DNA from: Deltaproteobacteria bacterium
GTDB lineage: Bacteria; Myxococcota; Myxococcia; Myxococcales; SZAS-1
DNA length: 64,000 nucleotides
Assembly: GCA_018266075.1 (NCBI GenBank)
Contig: JAFEBB010000018.1
Coordinates: 1-64,000, forward strand
Direction of reading: 5' to 3'
The notes beneath the pieces are model-generated. The model saw nothing but the letters and a program-made list of their open reading frames with translations. It was not told the DNA's origin and ran no database searches. Within the stretch, counting starts at the first letter, position 1; each line of letters opens with the position of its first letter. The position numbers and the translations under genes are program-made. Of this stretch, positions 9,993 to 19,074 are shown piece by piece.

Positions 9993-10034
9993 GTGCGCGC
10001 GCCTCGCGAAAACCCAAAGAACGCGCGCCTTGTG

Positions 10035-11189
10035 TCAGGTTTTCCCGCGGCGTGCAAAGGCATGCACGTGCGCTCGGATCTCGTCGACCTTGGCCTCCCA
10101 CGACTCGTGCGAAATCGCGGCACTGCGCGCCGCACCTGGCCCGGCTCCGCTGGCGAGCTGCTCGCGGACCGCTCGCACGAATGCTTCAGGCCCCGAAGCA
10201 ATCTTGCAGAGCCCGAGCTGGACGACCTCCGGCACGGGCGTCGACACCACCGGCAGCCCGGCCGCCAGGTACTCGCGAACCTTCAAGGGATTTGCGTTCG
10301 CGGTGAGCTCGTTCTCGGCGAACGGCATCAGCGCGAGGTCCCAGCCTTTGCAATAGGCGGGCAGCTGCGCGTACGGCTTGCGGCCGAGCAGGTGGATGTT
10401 CGGCGCGCCCTCGAGCACGCGCGTGTCGGTGGTGACCTTCCCGATGAGCACGATCGACGCGCTCGGAAGCGCGTCGGCCACCGCGCGCACCAGCCCCAGA
10501 TCGACCCAATCCGCGAGCAGCCCGAAGAAGCCAATCACCGGCTTGGGCAAGCTCGCGATGTCCTCGGGCACGAGCGTCGACGGATCGAGCGCCTTGCGGA
10601 AGTGCGCGTGATCCACGCCGTGCCGCACGAGCACCGTCCGCGGATTGAGCTTGGCCTTGGCCGCGCGCAGCTTCTCCGCGCTGGTGATGACCAGATCCGC
10701 GCGCCGCACGAGGTCGGCCTCCATCGAGCGAACCTCGTCGGCCGCGTCGCTGAAGGCGCTGAACTCATCGACGCAGTGGTAGACGACGCTCGCCTCGCCC
10801 AGGTGCCCCGCGACCGGCGCCGCCGAAGGCAGGAACGACCAGCTGATGGCGCTCTTGAACTGCAAGCGTCGCATGGCCCAGAGCACCTGGGCGCGCACCA
10901 GCCGCGCGTTCACCGCGCGCGACATCGCGTCGAAGAATGGCAGCGCCACCGGCCCGAGCACATGCAGGTTGGGCTCGACCTCATGCGTGCCACCGAGCGC
11001 GTCGCCGAGCTTCTTCACGATGCGCTGCGCATCATGCGGGTTCGCCTTCGGCGCGCGGTTGCCGAGCGAGTTCACCCAGAGCACGCGGTTGTCGCGCGCG
11101 AGGATGCGCATGAGGTGCGTCTTGGAGAGCGGATCGCCGTCCCAGTCGTTGGAGAAGCAGACGATGTCGCGTCCACGGAGCTCGGCCAT
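10035..11189 (-). CDS. Glycosyltransferase, GT1/GT4-like
   Basis: The 384-aa cytoplasmic enzyme has a GT-B C-terminal half: KPVIGFFGLLADWVDLGLV, IHLLGRKPYAQLPAYCKGWDLALMPF and KVREYLAAGLPVVSTPVPEV, the last being the nucleotide-sugar site. It should add one sugar during repeat-unit assembly; donor and acceptor are unknown. The start MAELRGRD is preferred over an ATG nine codons upstream. It is the last of the polysaccharide genes, 45 bases after asnB. Confidence 0.85.
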   Translation of the reverse strand: MAELRGRDIVCFSNDWDGDPLSKTHLMRILARDNRVLWVNSLGNRAPKANPHDAQRIVKKLGDALGGTHEVEPNLHVLGPVALPFFDAMSRAVNARLVRAQVLWAMRRLQFKSAISWSFLPSAAPVAGHLGEASVVYHCVDEFSAFSDAADEVRSMEADLVRRADLVITSAEKLRAAKAKLNPRTVLVRHGVDHAHFRKALDPSTLVPEDIASLPKPVIGFFGLLADWVDLGLVRAVADALPSASIVLIGKVTTDTRVLEGAPNIHLLGRKPYAQLPAYCKGWDLALMPFAENELTANANPLKVREYLAAGLPVVSTPVPEVVQLGLCKIASGPEAFVRAVREQLASGAGPGAARSAAISHESWEAKVDEIRAHVHAFARRGKT

Positions 11190-11234
11190 CGCTGCGCTGT
11201 GATCTTCGCGTCGCACGTCGCCACCCTCCCCGGC

Positions 11235-13118
11235 TCAGGCGCTCGCCCGCTCCGGCTCCCGACCCGGCGACGCCAGAAGCTTCTGGTGCCAGGCCTCGAA
11301 AATCCAAAGCGCGTACAGCTCCTCGGTGCGGTCCACGCGCGCGAGCCGGTGCTCATCCAGCAGCCGCGTGAGCAGCGCCGCCGGAAACAGCGCGCGACAC
11401 GCGCCGTTCGCCGCGAGGATCGTCGACCGCATCTGCTCGTGCAGCGGCTCACGGAGCCACGCGCCGGTGGGCACCGGGAAGCCGCGCTTGGGCCGCTCGA
11501 GGATCGCCGCCGGCAGGCGATTCTGCATCGCGCGCCGCAGGATGTACTTGCCCGTGCGCCCGTTCAGGCGAAGCGAATCCGGCAAGCTCCAGCAGAGCTC
11601 CACGAGCTCGTGGTCCAGGAACGGCACGCGCAGCTCGATGCTCGAGGCCATCGACATCTTGTCGGCCTTGAGCAGCAGGTCATCCGGCAGCCAGCCCTTG
11701 GTGTCGGTGTAGAGCATGCGCCGCAGCGGCGACAGGCCCTCGGTGCGCGCGTAGTACGGCGCCACGCGCTCCGCCGCGCGCGGCCCGCCGAGCCCGCGCA
11801 AGAGCGCTTCGACCATGGCGTCGCTGAACGCGCGCGACACGCCGCGATACCGGTCCGGCAGCTCGCGCGTGGCCAGGTCGAGGTACTTGCGCGCCTTCGG
11901 ATTGCGAATCGCCGTCGAGAGCAGCGGCGCGAGCAGATCCACCAGGGGCCCGAAGCGCCGCCCTGACTCGAGGGCGAGCTGTTTGAGATATATCGGATAT
12001 CCGGCGAGCGCCTCGTCGGCCCCCTCGCCCGAGAGCACGACCACGACCTCTTCGCGCGCGCGCCGCGAGAGGTGGAAGAGCGGGATGCACGCGGCGTCGG
12101 CGATGGGCTCGTCGAGGTGCCACGCCAGCTTGGGCACGAGCTCGCCGAAGTCGCTCGAGCTGAGCTGGATCTCGCGGTGCTGCGTCCCGAGCTGGTCCGC
12201 GGCGAGCTTCGCGAACGCCAGCTCGCCTTCGCGATCTCCCTCGTAGCCCACGCTGAAGCTCTTCACCTCGCCCTGGGCGTTGCGCTTCATGGCCCACGCA
12301 ACCGCCGACGAGTCGATGCCGCCGGAGAGGAACACGCCCACCGGCACCTCGGCCATGAGCCGCAGCCGCACCGCCTCCTCGAACATCTGCGCGAAGCGCT
12401 CCACCTGCTCCTGCTCACAGAGCGACGGATCCGGCTCGGCGCGCGCGGGCAGATCCCAGTACGGCAAGATGCGCAGCTCGCCGTCGCGGAAGGTCATGGC
12501 GTGGCCCGGTTGCAGCCGCGAGATGCCCTCGAGCAGCGTCGACGGCCCGGGCACCCAGCGCAGCGCCAGGTAGGCCGCGAGCTGCGAGGGATCGAGCCGG
12601 CGCGCCACATCCGGGAAGGCGAAGAGCGCCTTGGCCTCGCTCGCGAACACGAGGTCGCGGCCCGCGCGCGCCCAGTACACGGGCTTGATGCCCAGGCGAT
12701 CGCGAGCGATGAACGCCGTGCGCGTGCGGCCGTCCCAGATGCAGAACGCGAACATCCCGCGCAGGCGGCTGGGCAAGCCGTCGCCCCACTCTTCCCAGCC
12801 GTGCACGAGCACTTCGGTGTCGGAGCGCGTGGCGAAGGTGTGGCCGCGCGACTCGAGCTCCGCGCGCAAGAGGCGATGGTTGTAGATCTCGCCGTTGAAC
12901 GTGACCCAGACGTGGCTGCCACAGCCCGCGAGCGGCTGCGCACCGCCGGCGAGGTCGATGATCGAGAGCCGCCGGTGCCCGAGCACGGCCGGGCCGGCCT
13001 CATGGATGCCCCAGCCGTCCGGGCCGCGGTGCGCCATCACGTCGCACATCGCGCGCACGGGCGCCGCGTCCAGCCGTGCCGTGGGGTCCGCCGCGATCCG
13101 CCCTGCGATGCCGCACAT
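11235..13118 (-). CDS. asnB: Asparagine synthetase (glutamine-hydrolysing), polysaccharide-cluster type
   Basis: The 627-aa protein has an N-terminal glutaminase domain with catalytic Cys2 (MCGIAGR) and FNGEIYNHRLLR. The synthetase domain has the PP-loop VFLSGGIDSSAVAW. Such AsnB copies are common in exopolysaccharide loci, where they are thought to amidate a carboxyl group, perhaps of a uronic acid; it may also make plain asparagine. It lies between two glycosyltransferase genes, ten bases after the upstream one. All key residues look intact. Confidence 0.9.
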   Translation of the reverse strand: MCGIAGRIAADPTARLDAAPVRAMCDVMAHRGPDGWGIHEAGPAVLGHRRLSIIDLAGGAQPLAGCGSHVWVTFNGEIYNHRLLRAELESRGHTFATRSDTEVLVHGWEEWGDGLPSRLRGMFAFCIWDGRTRTAFIARDRLGIKPVYWARAGRDLVFASEAKALFAFPDVARRLDPSQLAAYLALRWVPGPSTLLEGISRLQPGHAMTFRDGELRILPYWDLPARAEPDPSLCEQEQVERFAQMFEEAVRLRLMAEVPVGVFLSGGIDSSAVAWAMKRNAQGEVKSFSVGYEGDREGELAFAKLAADQLGTQHREIQLSSSDFGELVPKLAWHLDEPIADAACIPLFHLSRRAREEVVVVLSGEGADEALAGYPIYLKQLALESGRRFGPLVDLLAPLLSTAIRNPKARKYLDLATRELPDRYRGVSRAFSDAMVEALLRGLGGPRAAERVAPYYARTEGLSPLRRMLYTDTKGWLPDDLLLKADKMSMASSIELRVPFLDHELVELCWSLPDSLRLNGRTGKYILRRAMQNRLPAAILERPKRGFPVPTGAWLREPLHEQMRSTILAANGACRALFPAALLTRLLDEHRLARVDRTEELYALWIFEAWHQKLLASPGREPERASA

Positions 13119-13128
13119 GCTGCCTCCC

Positions 13129-14112
13129 TCAGGCCACCGCTCGTGATAGGTCTCGATATATCTGTATCAGCCTGGGCAGCGCGTCGTCGCCCCGCGGCTC
13201 GGGCCGCGGCTGTGCCAGCGCCAGCTCGATGGCCTCCGCGAGCGAGAACGGATCGCCCGTGCGGAACACGCGAACGCCCTCGGGTCGGCGAGCGGCATCG
13301 CTCGCGACGGTGCGTACGCCCAACGCCAGCGCCTCGCGGACGCTCAGCGCATCGCCATCGATCGACGTCGGCCGCACGAACGCGTCGCTCTGCTTCATGA
13401 CCGCCAGCGCCTGCGCGTGCGCGAACTCGCCCAGAGCGACAACGCCTGGGTCGTTCGCATCCACGAGTTGCTTGCTGGACGGCCCGAAGACCACGCAGCC
13501 CAGCTCTGGCCGACGTCGACGCAAGAGCGCGAGCGCCGACGCGAGCACGCGCAGCCCGTACACCGGCGAGGGCGCGACGGCGCACGAGAGCAGCGGCCTG
13601 AAGCGCTCTCGAATCGCGAGCGCATCCGCGGTCGGACGACCGGGCCGCACGGACCCGGGCCAGAACGCGGGCAGCTCCATCATCCGCGCGTGCGACACAC
13701 CTGCCATCGCCAGCGCATGGCGCACTGCCGCGCTGACCGCGACGATTCGCCCAAAACCTGCGAGCGCACTTCGCGCCGCCACCTTCCGCGCGGGCGCGCC
13801 CGCCAGATAGCCCGGCAATAGCCCCGAGTGCAGTGTAACCAAATTGTGATGAAGCGGCGCGCGCGCCAGCCCACACGCGGCCACCAGCGCCCACGACTTC
13901 GGGTTGTGCCCCGAGGTGTGCACGTGAATCAGAAAGCCGCGCGCCGCGAGCGCCGCGAGCCTTGTCCCGAAGCGCCACATCGATCCCGGCCGCGCGGTGT
14001 CCACGAGCTCGACGGTGTGGCCCTGCGACGCGAGCTCCGTCGCGAGAGCCTCCACGTGCACGGCGATGCCACCGAAAGGCGGCGGCCGGTCGCCGACGAG
14101 CGCCACCTTCAT
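13129..14112 (-). CDS. Glycosyltransferase family 4-like
   Basis: The 327-aa protein starts MKVALVGDRPPPFGGIAVHVEALATELASQGH, the glycine-rich N-terminal loop of GT4 enzymes. Its C-terminal half has the EALALGVRTVASDA donor-site region (S-V-R-E-A-L-A-L-G). No membrane segments are seen, so it should act at the inner face of the inner membrane on the lipid-linked repeat unit. It starts two bases after the acyltransferase gene upstream. The sugar is unknown. Confidence 0.82.
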   Translation of the reverse strand: MKVALVGDRPPPFGGIAVHVEALATELASQGHTVELVDTARPGSMWRFGTRLAALAARGFLIHVHTSGHNPKSWALVAACGLARAPLHHNLVTLHSGLLPGYLAGAPARKVAARSALAGFGRIVAVSAAVRHALAMAGVSHARMMELPAFWPGSVRPGRPTADALAIRERFRPLLSCAVAPSPVYGLRVLASALALLRRRRPELGCVVFGPSSKQLVDANDPGVVALGEFAHAQALAVMKQSDAFVRPTSIDGDALSVREALALGVRTVASDAARRPEGVRVFRTGDPFSLAEAIELALAQPRPEPRGDDALPRLIQIYRDLSRAVA

Positions 14113-14114
14113 GG

Positions 14115-14588
14115 CTAGCCCGCCTCCGCCGCGTTCTCGCTGCCGCGTCCGATGATGCGCGCGGGGACACCGGCCACCGTCGCGCCAGCGGGCACGTCGT
14201 GGATGACCACCGCGTTCGCGCCCACGCGCGCGCCCGCGCCGATGCGCACCGGGCCGAGGATCTTCGCGCCCGAGCCCACGATGACGCCGTCCTCGAGGAT
14301 GGGCGCGCCCGCCTTCTGCGAGCGGCCACCGAGCGTGACCTGCGGCGAGAGGAAGCAGCTCCGTCCCACGCGCGCTTCCGGGTGAATCACCACGCCCAGG
14401 CCGCCGTAGCCGAGCTCCGTGCCCTCGCCGAGATCCGCCTCGGGTGGCAGGTAGCTGCCGTGCAGGTACTGGATGAGCTTGCGAATCACCTTCGGCACCA
14501 CCGGCACGCCCCGGAGGTGCAGCAAGCGCGAGGCCCGGTGCAGCTGCACGGCATCGAACACGACCCACCTCCGCCCAATCACGCCCAC
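14115..14588 (-). CDS. Serine acetyltransferase-like (left-handed beta-helix) acyltransferase
   Basis: The 157-aa protein has hexapeptide repeats of the LbH fold (EDGVIVGSGAKILGPVRIGAGARVGANAVV) and ends with the AGVPARIIG motif of the CysE group. CysE uses acetyl-CoA and serine; short versions in polysaccharide clusters are usually read as sugar O-acetyltransferases. The location between a glycosyltransferase and a second LbH gene favours that reading here. The reaction is inferred. Confidence 0.8.
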   Translation of the reverse strand: MGVIGRRWVVFDAVQLHRASRLLHLRGVPVVPKVIRKLIQYLHGSYLPPEADLGEGTELGYGGLGVVIHPEARVGRSCFLSPQVTLGGRSQKAGAPILEDGVIVGSGAKILGPVRIGAGARVGANAVVIHDVPAGATVAGVPARIIGRGSENAAEAG

Positions 14589-14629
14589 TCAAACTTGGGG
14601 GTCGCGCCGGGGGCCGGCAACCGCGTGGG

Positions 14630-15271
14630 TCAGCGGAGCTCCGTCGTGCGCACGGCGTTGCGCGACGGGCGACGCTCCACGCGCACCTCGTTCTTCGCCG
14701 CGCGCGCGGCCGGCAGTCGCTCGGGCTGGAGGTAGGCCGCGCTCCCCTTGCGCGAGATGACGCGCGCCGGGATACCGCCCACGCTCACGTGATCCGGCAC
14801 GTCGCGACAGACCACCGCGTTCGCGCCGATGGCCACGTCACTGCCAATCGAGATCGGTCCGAAGACCTTTGCGCCGGGCGCGACGTACACGCGGTCACCG
14901 AGCGTGGGCTCGCCGCGCAAACCGTCGCGCATGCCCACGCCGAGGATGACGCCCGGTGAGAGGTTGCAATCCGCGCCCATGACGACGCTCGGCCCCACGC
15001 GGATGCCACCCCAGTGTCCGATGTAGAGCCCGGGGCCGATGCGCGCACCGGGCGCGATGGCCACGCCCAGCGCCCAGCTCGCCACGCGCGCGAGCGGCTC
15101 GAGCGGCAGCTTCACCAGGAGTGAAACCGGCCTCGGGAGCTTCGTGTGCACGTGCCGACGCGCGCGATACAGCGCGGCCGCATAGAAGCCGGGGCTCTCG
15201 AGCGCGAGCCGGAGCGACCTCCACCCGCCGCCCGGAAACCGCGCGAGGTCCGCTCGAAGGTTCTCGAACAT
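14630..15271 (-). CDS. Serine acetyltransferase-like (left-handed beta-helix) acyltransferase
   Basis: The 213-aa protein has a helical N-terminus, then hexapeptide repeats (GARIGPGLYIGHWGGIRVG; GDRVYVAPGAKVFGPISIGSDVAIGANAVV) and GGIPARVIS. It is of the same general type as the gene just downstream but longer and only partly similar, so this looks like two different specificities rather than a fresh duplication. It lies 15 bases after the wzx stop. It probably O-acetylates the polysaccharide. Confidence 0.8.
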   Translation of the reverse strand: MFENLRADLARFPGGGWRSLRLALESPGFYAAALYRARRHVHTKLPRPVSLLVKLPLEPLARVASWALGVAIAPGARIGPGLYIGHWGGIRVGPSVVMGADCNLSPGVILGVGMRDGLRGEPTLGDRVYVAPGAKVFGPISIGSDVAIGANAVVCRDVPDHVSVGGIPARVISRKGSAAYLQPERLPAARAAKNEVRVERRPSRNAVRTTELR

Positions 15272-15286
15272 GCGCCCTCTCCCCGG

Positions 15287-16774
15287 TCAGCGCCGCACGA
15301 AGCCCGCCACCAACTCCAGCGGGCGCCCGCCCAGCAGCGCCAGCCCGCCCGCGTAGATCCCGCCAAAGAGCAGCCCCTCGCAGGTCAACCGCGCGAGGTG
15401 TCGGGAGGGCGGCGCCAGCGAGGCGAAGAGCGCCACCGCACCGGCCGCGACGACGCCCGAACCGACCGCGCGCGCGAGGTCCGGCAGTGGCACGAGCCTC
15501 CGCATGCTCGCGCCGAGCGCCGTCGGCAGCCGCGACATCAGCAGCCCCTTCCCGAACGCCTCGCCCAACAGCCACGCGAGGATCGCGCCCACGATGCCCA
15601 TGAACTTCAGCCCCACCAGCACCAGGGGCACGGCGACCACGGCCTTGGCCACGTAGCTCTGCAGGATGAAGTCGGTGCGCTTGCGAGCACGCAGCGCGCC
15701 GTCGACGGGGAAGCTCGCGAGCACGATGGCCCACACCGCGATCCGGAAGATCGGCACCGCGCTGCGATAACGCTCCGAGAACAGCGCAGGCACGAAGTCG
15801 GGCGCCGAGGCGAAGAGGAAGAGCGCCAGCGGCACGAAGAGCAGCAAGAGTCGACCCGTCGCCTCCCGGAACACGCCGGCGCCCTCTTCGCTGCGGTGCT
15901 CGGCGTCGAGCTCGCCGATGCGGACCATCAGGATTTCCGTCGTCGGCAGATAGAGCAGATCCACCAGCGGCAGCTGGAAGCAGCCCACCGAGTACACCGC
16001 GAACGACGCCGCGCTCACGCTCGCCGAGACCGCGTACTGGTGGAAGTAGCTCTGCGGCACCGCCACCAGCATCGCCGTGCCAAAGGGCAGCGCGTAGCGC
16101 CACTGCGAGCTCCAGGTGCGCGCGCTCACCATCGGCCCGGTCTCGCCGCGAACGGTGAACAGCAGCGCCGCGAGCCAGCGCGCGGTGGCCCAGGCCGCAA
16201 GTCCTGTGGCGAGGCCCGTCATGCCGAAGCCGAAGAGCACAGGCAGCGTCATCACCGCGGTGCGCACGAAATCGCTGGCGACGTAGGTGATCGCCGCCTG
16301 CCCCGTGCGCCCGCGCGCGGTGAACGTCACCTCGAACGGCAGCGACGCGAGCAGCCCCGCTGCGTAGAGCCCGAGCTGCACCTTCAACGCGCCGAGCCCG
16401 GGATTTCCGAGGCGAATCGCGAGCGGATCGCCGAAGCGCCAGAGCACGAGCGCCGCGGTCGCCGCCACGGCGCCGATGAAGAGGTGCGTCTGACAGAGGT
16501 ACGCGCGCCGGTCCTGACCGCGGGGCAAGAAGTAGTAGAGGCTCTGCACCACGCCAAACGGCAGCACCATGTAGAGCGTCTGCGCCACGAGCACGAACTG
16601 CTTGTAGGTGCCGTACTCCGTCGCGCTCAGCATCCGCGCGAGCACCAGCGGGATGCAGAACGTCATCAGCGCCGACACGCCACGCGCGAGCACCAGCTGC
16701 CGCGTGCGCGCCATCGTCGAGCGCGTCTCGGCCTGGACCTGAGCCGGAGCGTCGGCTGTCTCGGCGGGGTTCAA
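15287..16774 (-). CDS. wzx: Wzx-type polysaccharide flippase
   Basis: The 495-aa protein has about 14 hydrophobic segments and the start of the polysaccharide-biosynthesis (MOP) family: TRQLVLARGVSALMTFCIPLVLARMLSATEYGTYKQ. It should move undecaprenol-linked repeat units across the inner membrane for the Exo machinery. It overlaps the deacetylase gene upstream by four bases, so translation is probably coupled. In M. xanthus the spore-coat flippase is encoded away from exoA-I; here it is adjacent. Confidence 0.88.
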   Translation of the reverse strand: MNPAETADAPAQVQAETRSTMARTRQLVLARGVSALMTFCIPLVLARMLSATEYGTYKQFVLVAQTLYMVLPFGVVQSLYYFLPRGQDRRAYLCQTHLFIGAVAATAALVLWRFGDPLAIRLGNPGLGALKVQLGLYAAGLLASLPFEVTFTARGRTGQAAITYVASDFVRTAVMTLPVLFGFGMTGLATGLAAWATARWLAALLFTVRGETGPMVSARTWSSQWRYALPFGTAMLVAVPQSYFHQYAVSASVSAASFAVYSVGCFQLPLVDLLYLPTTEILMVRIGELDAEHRSEEGAGVFREATGRLLLLFVPLALFLFASAPDFVPALFSERYRSAVPIFRIAVWAIVLASFPVDGALRARKRTDFILQSYVAKAVVAVPLVLVGLKFMGIVGAILAWLLGEAFGKGLLMSRLPTALGASMRRLVPLPDLARAVGSGVVAAGAVALFASLAPPSRHLARLTCEGLLFGGIYAGGLALLGGRPLELVAGFVRR

Positions 16775-17877
16775 TCAGCACCCACACCCGGAGTGAAGTC
16801 GCCCACGACCGGCCGCTGGAGGCCAAGCGTCCCGAACACGGAGTCGACCTGGCACCCGAGGAGCGCGTCCGAGTGGCCGCCGAAGAGGCCGCGGCTGTGG
16901 TTCTCCCAGAGCGTCTTGCGCCGGAGTCGAAACGGATCGCCGCCGAGCTCGTTCTGCGCGTCCTCGGTCGTCACCGCCGACCGGTAGCCCGCGTGCACCA
17001 GGGCGTGCATGAGCTCGCGGCTGTAGAAGCCATTCGGATACGCGAAGTCGCGACAGGGCGCGCCGAGCTCGCGCTCAACCGTTGCCTTCGCTTCGCCCAG
17101 CTCGCGCGCGATCGACGCTGCGCTCTCGCGCGGCAGCGGCACGTGCCCCACGGTGTGCGCGCCAAAGCTCACCAGCCCCGAGCGCTGCAGCGTCCGACAC
17201 TGCTCCCAGTCGAGCAGCGCGCCATCGAGCGGCGGCGCCGGCTCGTTCAGACGCGTCGCGAGCGCGTCGATGGCCGCGAGCACCTGCGCGTGCGGCCAGT
17301 TGGTGATGAAGCGCTCCACGGCCTCCACGGGATCGAGCCGAATCAGCGGCGCCCATGCATCGACACCACCTGCCCACTCGAAGATCGCCGGCTCGCGACG
17401 CGCGCGCGCGTGCACGAGGCGCAGCAGGTGAAAGAGCCGATCGTGCGGCAGTCGCGCGTCGGTACCGATGAAGCCCGTGGGCAGGAAGATCGTCGCCGGC
17501 ACGCCCAGCTGCTTCAGGATCGGAAACGCGACGTCGAAGTTGTCTCGATAGCCGTCATCGAAGCTGATGACCGCCACGTCGCGCCGCGGCTGGCGAAGGC
17601 CCGCGTTCACCTCGAGCGCCTCCGCGAGCGGCACGATGTCGAAGCCGCGCCGCACTTCTTCCAGATGCCGCGCGAACGTCTCTGCCGAGACGAGCAGCCC
17701 CGGAATCACGCGCTGCGAGTCGGCGTGAAAGTCCTGCACCACGCGGTGGTACGCGAGGATGAGCGTGCGTCGTCCGCCGGCCTTGAATCGCGCGGCGGCG
17801 GCGAGCACGCGACGCGCGCCCGAGTGATGGAGCGCGGCCGCGCAGGCCGCCTTCGCCGCCTGCTTGAGCCCGCCCAT
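16771..17877 (-). CDS. Polysaccharide deacetylase (NodB domain)
   Basis: The 368-aa protein has NodB motif 1, VISFDDGYRDN, with Asp107/Asp108, and the metal pair HTVGH (His241, His245) of motif 2. The family removes N- or O-acetyl groups from sugars using a divalent metal. There is no clear signal peptide, so it may act on lipid-linked units in the cytoplasm or be exported otherwise. It lies 15 bases after exoI. Confidence 0.88.
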   Translation of the reverse strand: MGGLKQAAKAACAAALHHSGARRVLAAAARFKAGGRRTLILAYHRVVQDFHADSQRVIPGLLVSAETFARHLEEVRRGFDIVPLAEALEVNAGLRQPRRDVAVISFDDGYRDNFDVAFPILKQLGVPATIFLPTGFIGTDARLPHDRLFHLLRLVHARARREPAIFEWAGGVDAWAPLIRLDPVEAVERFITNWPHAQVLAAIDALATRLNEPAPPLDGALLDWEQCRTLQRSGLVSFGAHTVGHVPLPRESAASIARELGEAKATVERELGAPCRDFAYPNGFYSRELMHALVHAGYRSAVTTEDAQNELGGDPFRLRRKTLWENHSRGLFGGHSDALLGCQVDSVFGTLGLQRPVVGDFTPGVGAD

Positions 17878-17892
17878 CGCCCGCCCCTTCCG

Positions 17893-19074
17893 CTACGTGC
17901 TCGCCCACCGCCGACGCAGCCGCCGCAACGCCTCGTACCCCTCACCGCCGAGCAGCGACTGCCCCCAACTGCGCACCGTGGCGCGCGCGGAGTGACCCGC
18001 GCTCCACGCCCGCCCACGCAAGGTAGGAACGACGCTGCGCAGCGTCACCGTGCGGCGCTCACCTGTCGCCCACTCGAACTTGTACGGCTCCGAGCCATGC
18101 AAGAAGTCGTACTCGCGCGCGCCTTCGGTGAACGCGTCTTCAATCGTGCGCGCGAGCAGCACCAGGCCCGGGCTCTGCTTCGAGAACGCCGGGTCGTAGC
18201 CCGATTGGTAGAAAAACCGACGCTCGCCCTTGCCGAGCATGTACACGCTCGCGATGGCCTGGCCCTTCACCTTCAGCGTGTACAGGCGAACGAGCTCCTC
18301 GCGCGCCAGACGACGCGCGACATCGCGATGGAACGCCTCGACGCGCGGGCTGGTGATGCCCTGTGAGCCGCCGTCGCTCTTCCAGCGCAGCGCGTGCAGC
18401 CGCAAGAAGTCCTCGAGCGCCTTGGGAATCTCTTCGTCCGTGCGCGCGATGGCGATCTCGAAGCCCTCCTCGCGCTCGAGCTGCTTCTTGCGACGCTTCA
18501 AGTTGTCCGCGCGCGAGACCTTCGAGAGGTGCTGCTCGAAGGTCTCTTGAATCGCGATGTACGGGCAGCGGAAGCCCGGCACCTCTTCGAGCTCGAGCCC
18601 GCGCGCGCCCGCCTGTTCGCGAAGCAACTGCGTGCTCAGCGAGCCCTCGAGCATCTCGCGCAGCTCGAGCACGTCGTAGCGCGTGCCCGCGAGGTGAAGG
18701 GCCTCCGTCCAGAGCGCGCGCTTCACCGCGCTTTCGAACGACGGCGAAGCGAGCGCGTCGAGATAGTCGGAGCCAACGGTCTCGTCCGCGAGGAAGCGCG
18801 CGACCCGCGCCGGCCCCGAGCGCTGGATCGAGAGCGGCAGCACGCCCACCAGCTCGCCATCCGCCGTGCGCGCCACGAGGATCAGCGGCCGCCGCCCGGT
18901 GTGCAGCCGCGCCCACGCGCCCGTCATCCACGGCCAGCTCAGGAACGGCGGCTCGCCGGCCTGGTACCACAGCCGCGTCCACGACACGCGCAGCCCCTGC
19001 AATCCCGTCGCGTCCTGCACGTGCTCCAGCTTCAACGCAGGCGACAGCTCCTCGGCCAGCTCGCCGGTCATCAT
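17893..19074 (-). CDS. exoI: FemAB/GNAT-type N-acyltransferase, ExoI-like
   Basis: The 393-aa protein belongs to the acyltransferase family often called FemAB-like or BioF2-like (DUF482-type). It has the basic motif SRADNLKRRKKQLEREEGFE and a C-terminal region RRFFYQSGYDPAFSKQSPG...EYDFLHGSEPYKFEW. In M. xanthus exoI encodes an N-acyltransferase for the spore-coat polymer. The start ATG overlaps the exoH stop (ATGATGA). Together with exoH it should acylate an amino sugar. The symbol is given by order and family. Confidence 0.82.
   Translation of the reverse strand: MMTGELAEELSPALKLEHVQDATGLQGLRVSWTRLWYQAGEPPFLSWPWMTGAWARLHTGRRPLILVARTADGELVGVLPLSIQRSGPARVARFLADETVGSDYLDALASPSFESAVKRALWTEALHLAGTRYDVLELREMLEGSLSTQLLREQAGARGLELEEVPGFRCPYIAIQETFEQHLSKVSRADNLKRRKKQLEREEGFEIAIARTDEEIPKALEDFLRLHALRWKSDGGSQGITSPRVEAFHRDVARRLAREELVRLYTLKVKGQAIASVYMLGKGERRFFYQSGYDPAFSKQSPGLVLLARTIEDAFTEGAREYDFLHGSEPYKFEWATGERRTVTLRSVVPTLRGRAWSAGHSARATVRSWGQSLLGGEGYEALRRLRRRWAST

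Noticed and set aside
8808-11966. 1052-codon plus-strand ORF
   Set aside because: Antisense to the ABC-F, glycosyltransferase and asnB genes, all with clear motifs on the minus strand.
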